A stretch of DNA of 64,000 nt from Candidatus Nitricoxidivorans perseverans. GTDB lineage: Bacteria > Pseudomonadota > Gammaproteobacteria > Burkholderiales > Rhodocyclaceae. Below are positions 58,961 to 64,000 of the stretch, piece by piece; within the stretch, counting starts at the first letter, position 1, and each line of letters opens with the position of its first letter. The DNA lies in assembly GCA_030246985.1 (NCBI GenBank), contig CP107246.1, positions 2,172,282-2,236,281 on the forward strand, given 5' to 3'. The notes beneath the pieces were generated by a model, which saw nothing but the letters and a program-made list of their open reading frames with translations, made no database searches and was not told where the DNA came from. The position numbers were made by a program, and so were the translations under genes.

Positions 58961-59275
58961 ATGTTAACACGGGGCGAATTCGATTGCCTTGCCGATGCGG
59001 CTTTCCGCCGCATCGAGGAGGCGCTGGATGCTTGCGATGCGGACTATGAAATGTTGTCGGGCGGCGTCCTGGAAATCGAATTCGACGACGGCAGCAAGAT
59101 TGTCGTCAACCGCCATGCGGCGGCGCAGGAAATCTGGGTGGCCGCGCGTTCCGGCGGCTACCATTTCAGGCCGGAGGACGGCCGGTGGTTGAACACCCGC
59201 GACGGCGAGGAACTGATGGCGGTGTTGTCGCGCTGCGTTTCGGAACAGGCGGGAGAACAAGTCACCCTGGAGTAA
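58961..59275 (+). CDS. cyaY: Iron-sulfur cluster assembly protein CyaY (frataxin)
   Basis: 104 residues. Iron-binding regulator of cysteine desulfurase IscS. N-terminal acidic helix (LADAAFRRIEEALD, DADYEML), then the beta sheet with LEIEFDDGSKIVVN, QEIWVAARSGGYHF and W/R late. Start MLTRGEF at 58961; earlier in-frame sequence overlaps lptM. Its end overlaps the convergent PBP1a gene by 14 bases. Confidence 0.94.
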   Translation: MLTRGEFDCLADAAFRRIEEALDACDADYEMLSGGVLEIEFDDGSKIVVNRHAAAQEIWVAARSGGYHFRPEDGRWLNTRDGEELMAVLSRCVSEQAGEQVTLE

Positions 59276-61562
59276 ATGGCAGCTGCCAGGTTTCGCCGGA
59301 TTCTCCGGGCGGCTCGGGCAGGTGTTCGCGGTAGATGAACTCTTTTACGGTCCTGCCGGAGGGGTCTTCCGCAGTGACGGGCACCAGCCCTTCGGGCGCC
59401 TCCATGTGGCTTTCGGGCACACCCTTCAAGGCCTTTTCCATGTAGCCGATCCAGATCGGCAGAGCGGCCGCGCCGCCGGTTTCGCCATCGCCCAGACGCT
59501 TGGGCTGGTCGAAGCCGATCCAGGCGATGCCGACCACGGTCGGGTGATAGCCGCAGAACCAGGCATCCACGTAGTCGTTGGTCGTGCCGGTCTTGCCGGC
59601 GAGGTCAAGGCGCTTGAGCGTTGCGCCTGCGCGGGCGGCGGTCCCACGGCGCACGACGTCGTGCATCATGCTGTCCATCAGGAAGGCGTTGCGGGCGTCG
59701 ATGATGCGCAGGCTCTCGTCGCCGGCGATGGCGGGCCGGGCCTCGGCCAAGACGTTGCCTTTCGGATCCAGAATCTGCCGAATGACATGCGGTTCGATCC
59801 GGTAGCCGCCGTTTGCGAATGCCGAATAGGCGGCCAGATGCTGCCACGGGGTCACGGAGCCGGCGCCCAGGGCCATGGTGAGGTAGGGCGGATGCTTGTC
59901 GGCGTCGAAGCCGAAGTGGGTGACGTAGTCCTGGGCGTACTGGGGCCCGATGGACTTCAGCAGCCGGATCGACACCATGTTCTTCGATTTCGCCAGCGCC
60001 GTGCGCATCGACATCGGGCCTTCGTACTTTCCGTCGTAGTTCTTCGGCTCCCAGGCCAGGCTGCCGGTTTCCTCGGCCGAGATGGAGATCGGCTCGTCGT
60101 CGATCACCGAGGCCGGCGTGTAGCCCTTTTCGAGCGCCGCCGAATAGATGAAGGGCTTGAAGCTGGAACCGGGCTGGCGCCAGGCCTGGGTGACATGATT
60201 GAACTTGTTTCGGTCGAAGTCGAAGCCGCCGACCAGTGCTCGGATCGCCCCATCCACCGGGCTGGCGGCGACAAAGGCGGCCTCGACCTCGGGCAACTGG
60301 ACGATCTGCCATCCTTCCTTGTCGGACTTGGACTTGCTGACCCGGATGACGGCGCCGCGCCGGATACGCTTGTTGGCGGGTGCCTTCGGGTCGATCATCC
60401 CAGCGGCGAACCGGAGGCTCTTGCCGCCGATCGTGACGATCTCGCCGCCCCGGAGATAAGCGCGCACGGCCCTGGCATCGGCCGACAGCACGATGGCAGC
60501 GCGCAGGTCGTCGGCATCGTCAAAATTCAGCGTGAGGTCTTCGAGGGCTTCATCCTGATCCGACTTGACCTCCGTCATGTCCACGTAGGCCTCGGCGCCC
60601 CGATAGCCGTGGCGCCGGTCGTAGTCCATGACGGCGCGCCTCAGGCTGGCGTAGGCGGCTTCCTGCTCGGCGCTGTCGATCGTGGTGATGACGGAAAGCC
60701 CCATGCTGTAGGCATCCTCGTGGAATCGCTCGTAAGCCATCTGGCGGGCCATCTCGGCGACATGGTCGGCGTGGATGCCGAAGTCGTTCGTGCCCCGGTG
60801 GATGCGCAAAGTCTCATCCCGTGCGGCGGCATACGGGGCTGCATCCAGAAAGTCAAGTTCATGCATGCGCCGCAGCACGTAGAGCTGGCGCAGCCGCGCC
60901 CGCCTGGGATTGGCGACGGGGTTGTAGGCCGACGGCGCCTTGGGCAGGCCGGCCAGCATCGCGGCTTCCGCCGCCGAAATGTCCTTGAGCGCCTTGCCGA
61001 AGTAGATCCGGGCGGCGGAAGAGAATCCATAGGCGCGCTGGCCGAGGTATATCTGGTTCACATAGATTTCCAGGATATCGTCCTTGCCGAGGTTGTTCTC
61101 GATCTTGAAGGACAGCAGGGCCTCGAACAGTTTGCGCGTCAGGGTCTTCTCCGTGGACAGGAAAAAGTTGCGCGCCACCTGCATGGTGATCGTCGAGGCG
61201 CCCTGCTGCTTGCCACCGCTGACGAAATTGGAATACGCTGCGCGCAGGATACCGAGGGTGTCGATGCCCGGATGCTGGTAGAAACGTTCGTCCTCGGCCG
61301 CCAGGATCGCCTGCTTCATGACCGGCGGCAGATCCTGGATGCGGATGAAGTCGCGCCGTTCCTCGCCGAACTCCCCGATCAGGCGACCGTCGGCGGTGTA
61401 TACCCGGAGGGGTATCTTGGGCCGATAGTCGGTCAATGCCTCGATGGACGGGAGCTTGGGATAGGCCAGGACCAGCACGATGCCCGCAAGGGCGACGGCG
61501 ACCAGAGCTGCTCCGGCGAGGAGAGTGAGCGGATAAAGAATCCAGCGAGGCGGGATGGGCAA
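59262..61562 (-). CDS. mrcA: Penicillin-binding protein 1A
   Basis: 766 residues. Bifunctional peptidoglycan glycosyltransferase and transpeptidase. Transmembrane anchor (about 8-35), glycosyltransferase domain with AEDERFYQHPG and RKLFEALLSFKIE, an OB-type insert, and transpeptidase motifs SSFK (GSSFKPFIYS, about residue 464), SKN (about 524) and KTGT (about 654). Divergent from pilM, the usual mrcA/pil arrangement. Confidence 0.95.
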   Translation of the reverse strand: MPIPPRWILYPLTLLAGAALVAVALAGIVLVLAYPKLPSIEALTDYRPKIPLRVYTADGRLIGEFGEERRDFIRIQDLPPVMKQAILAAEDERFYQHPGIDTLGILRAAYSNFVSGGKQQGASTITMQVARNFFLSTEKTLTRKLFEALLSFKIENNLGKDDILEIYVNQIYLGQRAYGFSSAARIYFGKALKDISAAEAAMLAGLPKAPSAYNPVANPRRARLRQLYVLRRMHELDFLDAAPYAAARDETLRIHRGTNDFGIHADHVAEMARQMAYERFHEDAYSMGLSVITTIDSAEQEAAYASLRRAVMDYDRRHGYRGAEAYVDMTEVKSDQDEALEDLTLNFDDADDLRAAIVLSADARAVRAYLRGGEIVTIGGKSLRFAAGMIDPKAPANKRIRRGAVIRVSKSKSDKEGWQIVQLPEVEAAFVAASPVDGAIRALVGGFDFDRNKFNHVTQAWRQPGSSFKPFIYSAALEKGYTPASVIDDEPISISAEETGSLAWEPKNYDGKYEGPMSMRTALAKSKNMVSIRLLKSIGPQYAQDYVTHFGFDADKHPPYLTMALGAGSVTPWQHLAAYSAFANGGYRIEPHVIRQILDPKGNVLAEARPAIAGDESLRIIDARNAFLMDSMMHDVVRRGTAARAGATLKRLDLAGKTGTTNDYVDAWFCGYHPTVVGIAWIGFDQPKRLGDGETGGAAALPIWIGYMEKALKGVPESHMEAPEGLVPVTAEDPSGRTVKEFIYREHLPEPPGESGETWQLPFTPG

Positions 61563-61597
61563 GGGGTGCTCGGCATGCCGATGGTCGGGAAGCGCGC

Positions 61598-61684
61598 ATT
61601 ATATCCATGCCGATGAAACCGGGCCGGAGCATGCGGAGCCCCTTAAAAATTTTGCTTTACAGCCGTTATAGTTGCTGCTAGCAT
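61598..61684. promoter_or_regulatory. Divergent promoter region of mrcA and pilMNO
   Basis: Minus strand: TATAAT (61603-61598) about 30 bases before mrcA, no clear -35. Plus strand: TTTACA (61656-61661) and TAGCAT (61679-61684), 17 bases apart, upstream of pilM. A ribosome site AAGGAAA precedes the TTG start of pilM. Confidence 0.45.
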
Positions 61685-61737
61685 CTGAAGTAAATTATTC
61701 ATAGTGCGCGTAACGCGATGTTCTGAAAGGAAAATCC

Positions 61738-62829
61738 TTGCAGGTCGACCTCTCGATCTTCAACCCGAAAGCGCGCCCCATGATCGGGCTGGACATCAGT
61801 TCGTCCGCCATCAAGATGGTTGAGCTTGCAGAAGGCGGAAAGGGCGGCTATCGCGTCGAGCGTTATGCGATCGAACCGTTGCCCAGGGATGCTGTCGTGG
61901 ACGGAAACATCGCCAACCTGGAAGGCGTCGCGGAATCGATCCGGCGCTGCTGGAAGCGCATGGGCACCTCGACCAAGTATGTGGCCATGTCCCTGCCCAC
62001 GGCGGCGGTGATCACCAAGAAGATCATCCTGCCAGCCAACTTGCGCGAAACCGAGATGGAAGTGCAGGTCGAATCGGAAGCGAATCAGTACATTCCCTTT
62101 GCGCTGGATGAGGTGAACCTCGATTTCCAGATCGTCGGTCCGGCGCCGTCGAGCCCGGATGAGGTCGAAGTGCTGATCGCGGCCTCCCGCAAGGAAAAGG
62201 TCGAGGACCGGGTGGCCTGCGCCGAGGCGGCCGAATTGAAGCCCTTGGTCATGGATGTCGAATCCTATGCCATCCAGGCGGCTTTCGAACTGGTGATGAA
62301 ACAGCTGACCGGGACGGGCAATGCGGCTGACGCGGATACGATCGTGGCGCTGGTCGATGTTGGCGCCAATGCCATGAAAGTTGCCATCATGCGCGGCGGT
62401 CAGCCTGTCTATTCGCGCGAGCAGGCCTTTGGCGGCGGCCAACTGACGCAGGACGTCATGCGCGCCTACGGCATGAGCGCGGAGGAGGCCGAAGCCGTCA
62501 AACGGTCCGGTTCCGCGCCGGAGAATTACGAGGCCGAGTTGCTGCGCCCCTTTCTCGACAACCTGGCCCTCGAGGTGTCGCGTGCGCTCCAGTTCTTCTT
62601 CACTTCGACCCAGTACAACCAGGTCCATCACATCGTCCTGGCGGGAGGATGCGCGGTCATTCCCGGAGTGGACGAGGTGGTGGCGACGCGTACGCAGATC
62701 AACACGGTCGTCGCCAATCCGTTCGTCAGCATGACGCTTTCGTCGCGTGTCCGCCCGAAGCAACTGGTGGCCGACGCGCCGTCGCTGATGGTTGCCTGCG
62801 GCCTGGCTTTGCGGAGGTTCGATCAGTGA
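61738..62829 (+). CDS. pilM: Type IV pilus assembly protein PilM
   Basis: 363 residues from TTG 61738. Actin-like cytoplasmic protein that binds PilN and links it to the motor. GLDISSSAIKMVEL (phosphate 1 loop), ESEANQYIPFALDEVNLDF, VDVGANAMKVAIMRGG (phosphate 2) and IVLAGGCAVIPGVDE (adenosine loop). Overlaps pilN by 4 bases. Confidence 0.95.
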   Translation: MQVDLSIFNPKARPMIGLDISSSAIKMVELAEGGKGGYRVERYAIEPLPRDAVVDGNIANLEGVAESIRRCWKRMGTSTKYVAMSLPTAAVITKKIILPANLRETEMEVQVESEANQYIPFALDEVNLDFQIVGPAPSSPDEVEVLIAASRKEKVEDRVACAEAAELKPLVMDVESYAIQAAFELVMKQLTGTGNAADADTIVALVDVGANAMKVAIMRGGQPVYSREQAFGGGQLTQDVMRAYGMSAEEAEAVKRSGSAPENYEAELLRPFLDNLALEVSRALQFFFTSTQYNQVHHIVLAGGCAVIPGVDEVVATRTQINTVVANPFVSMTLSSRVRPKQLVADAPSLMVACGLALRRFDQ

Positions 62830-63422
62830 TCCGGATCAACCTGCTGCCCCATCGCGAGGAAAAGCGCAAGGCCCGACGCGAGCAGTTCTACGCCCTGGGG
62901 GGCCTGGTGACCGTGCTGGCCGGTGTCACCTGGTTCCTGGGATTTACCATCATCAATGGCCAGATCGACAGCCAGGATGCCAAGAATGCCTTTTTGAAAA
63001 AGGAAATCGACTTCCTTGACAAGGATATCGACGAGATTAAGAAGCTCAAAGAGCAGACCGATGCACTGCTCTCCCGCAAGGGCGTGATCGAATCGTTGCA
63101 GGCCAATCGCGCGGAAACCGTGTACTTTTTCAACGAGCTGGCGCGAAGGGTGCCCAGCGGGGTTTACCTGCGCGCTGTCAAGCAGAAGGGGCAGCAGATC
63201 AACCTGTCCGGCTACGCCCAGTCCAACGCCCGCGTGTCGGCGTTGATGCGCAGCCTGGACGATTCGCCGGTGATGGAAAAGCCGGATCTGGTTGAAATCA
63301 AGGCGGCGACCGTCGACCGCAGGCGCCTGAGCGAGTTCAGCCTCAACATCCGGTTTACGCGCCAGACCAGCGGCGAAGGAAAGGACAAGGCGGGCGCCTC
63401 CGGAAAGGGCGACAAGTCGTGA
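62826..63422 (+). CDS. pilN: Type IV pilus assembly protein PilN
   Basis: 198 residues from GTG 62826. IRINLLPHREEKRKARREQF is the PilM-binding N-terminus, then a membrane helix (about 26-45), a coiled coil (KKEIDFLDKDIDEIKKLKEQ) and the periplasmic ferredoxin-like domain (VYLRAVKQKGQQINLSGYA). Basic tail. Overlaps pilO by 4 bases. Confidence 0.95.
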   Translation: MIRINLLPHREEKRKARREQFYALGGLVTVLAGVTWFLGFTIINGQIDSQDAKNAFLKKEIDFLDKDIDEIKKLKEQTDALLSRKGVIESLQANRAETVYFFNELARRVPSGVYLRAVKQKGQQINLSGYAQSNARVSALMRSLDDSPVMEKPDLVEIKAATVDRRRLSEFSLNIRFTRQTSGEGKDKAGASGKGDKS

Positions 63423-64000
63423 AGAAGCCGCCCATGCCACGATTCCAGTTGCCGGCGATCGATTTCAAGGGGGTCGTCGAGGACTTCAAGACGCTGGATC
63501 CCAAGGATCCGGGGCTGTGGCCGCTGATCCCGCGCGCGATCATTCTGGCCGGCGTGTTCGCCCTGATGATGAGTCTGGCCTGGTGGATGGGCTGGCGCGT
63601 GCAGCAGGAAGAACTGGAGGCCAAGCGCCAGCAGGAAGAGAAGCTCAAGGAGGAGTGGACCGCCAAGAAGAGGCAGGCGATCAATCTCGACGAGCACCGC
63701 AAGCAGCTGGCCGAGATCAACCGCTCTTTCGGCGCCCTCCTCAAGCAGTTGCCCAATGCTTCGGAAATGGAGTCTCTGCTGATCGACATCAACCAGGCGG
63801 GGCTTGGCCGGGGTTTGCAGTTCGAGCTTTTCAAGCCGGGCGCGGAAGTGGCCAAGGACTTCTACGCTGAACTGCCCATCACCATCAAGATTTCGGGTGG
63901 CTATCACGATCTGGGCGCCTTTGCCGGCGACATCGCCAAGTTGCCCCGGATCGTGACCCTCAACGACATCGATGTGGCGCCTGTCAAGGAGGGTGGCCTG
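63419..64000 (+). CDS. pilO: Type IV pilus assembly protein PilO (cut by window edge)
   Basis: 194 codons visible from GTG 63419; the frame stays open to the edge. N-terminal cytoplasmic tail, one membrane helix (about 40-60, AIILAGVFALMMSLAWWMGW), a coiled coil (QQEELEAKRQQEEKLKEEW) and the start of the periplasmic domain (ASEMESLLIDINQAGLGRGLQFELF...GGYHDLGAFAGDIAKLPRIVTL). Partner of PilN; pilP and pilQ are expected next. Confidence 0.93.
   Translation, partial: MKKPPMPRFQLPAIDFKGVVEDFKTLDPKDPGLWPLIPRAIILAGVFALMMSLAWWMGWRVQQEELEAKRQQEEKLKEEWTAKKRQAINLDEHRKQLAEINRSFGALLKQLPNASEMESLLIDINQAGLGRGLQFELFKPGAEVAKDFYAELPITIKISGGYHDLGAFAGDIAKLPRIVTLNDIDVAPVKEGGL

Noticed and set aside
59322-61616. 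Open frame of 764 codons opposite PBP1a
   Set aside because: Antisense shadow: the minus strand carries all PBP1a motifs, while the plus translation has no recognisable feature.

Overview
The window is a gene-dense, GC-rich (about 65%) piece of chromosome from a betaproteobacterium. The 16S sequence and the gene order (argC / coiled-coil protein / bactofilin / erpA / anmK / M23 peptidase / tyrS / rrn; rplU-rpmA-obgE-proB; glyA-nrdR-ribD; metK-ahcY-metF) point to the Rhodocyclales/Nitrosomonadales side of the class. I cannot name a genus from sequence alone. It is mostly core genome: no insertion sequence, prophage, integron or CRISPR array was found. Genes are packed into operons with many 1- to 8-base stop/start overlaps.

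Layout. 0-9.7 kb: proS (cut by the window edge), rppH, a CNP1-like exported protein, an OsmC protein, rplM-rpsI, argC, an envelope/cytoskeleton group (DUF6776-like membrane coiled coil, bactofilin, M23 peptidase, AnmK), erpA and tyrS. 9.7-15.3 kb: a complete rRNA operon (16S, tRNA-Ile, tRNA-Ala, 23S, 5S) with sigma70 promoter, boxA, RNase III-type processing stems and terminator; its 23S gene carries an intervening-sequence-like insertion in helix 45. 15.3-25 kb: proB, obgE, rpmA and rplU on the minus strand; ispB, tRNA-Pro, DUF2802, SPOR, RidA and recG on plus; TRAP transporter membrane subunits dctQM on minus. 25-34 kb: glyA-nrdR-ribD, then one long minus-strand operon yebC-ruvCAB-ybgC-tolQRA ending in a MenB-type crotonase where tolB-pal would usually follow. 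33.9-35.2 kb: two decayed genes, a YjgR/DUF853 ATPase broken by frameshifts and deletions and a P-type cation ATPase reduced to its two ends. 35.2-39.6 kb: a TonB receptor / YfiR / CHASE8-like-GGDEF-EAL signalling module. 39.6-43.2 kb: the SAM cycle operon metK-ahcY-metF. 43.2-53 kb: two LpxL-type acyltransferases with a hicAB toxin-antitoxin pair between them, a CoA-binding protein, dapF, DUF484, xerC, an RlmI-like methyltransferase with a stop at its natural fourth codon, a tandem-repeat STAS protein and hslVU. 53-64 kb: a hemerythrin, an RND efflux pump coupled to lysA and lptM, cyaY, PBP1a, and the start of the pilMNO(PQ) type IV pilus operon, cut by the right edge.

Functionally the window combines translation and ribosome biogenesis, envelope construction (peptidoglycan, lipid A, Tol, bactofilin, type IV pili), DNA repair (RuvABC, RecG, XerC), methionine/SAM, lysine/DAP, proline and arginine biosynthesis, and c-di-GMP signalling. 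I found no clearly new defence or mobile system. The most unusual signals are the 23S insertion, the gene-decay patch at 34-35 kb, the hicAB pair inside the acyltransferase operon, the MenB-like gene in the tol operon, the STAS/YQ-repeat protein and the premature stop at the start of rlmI.
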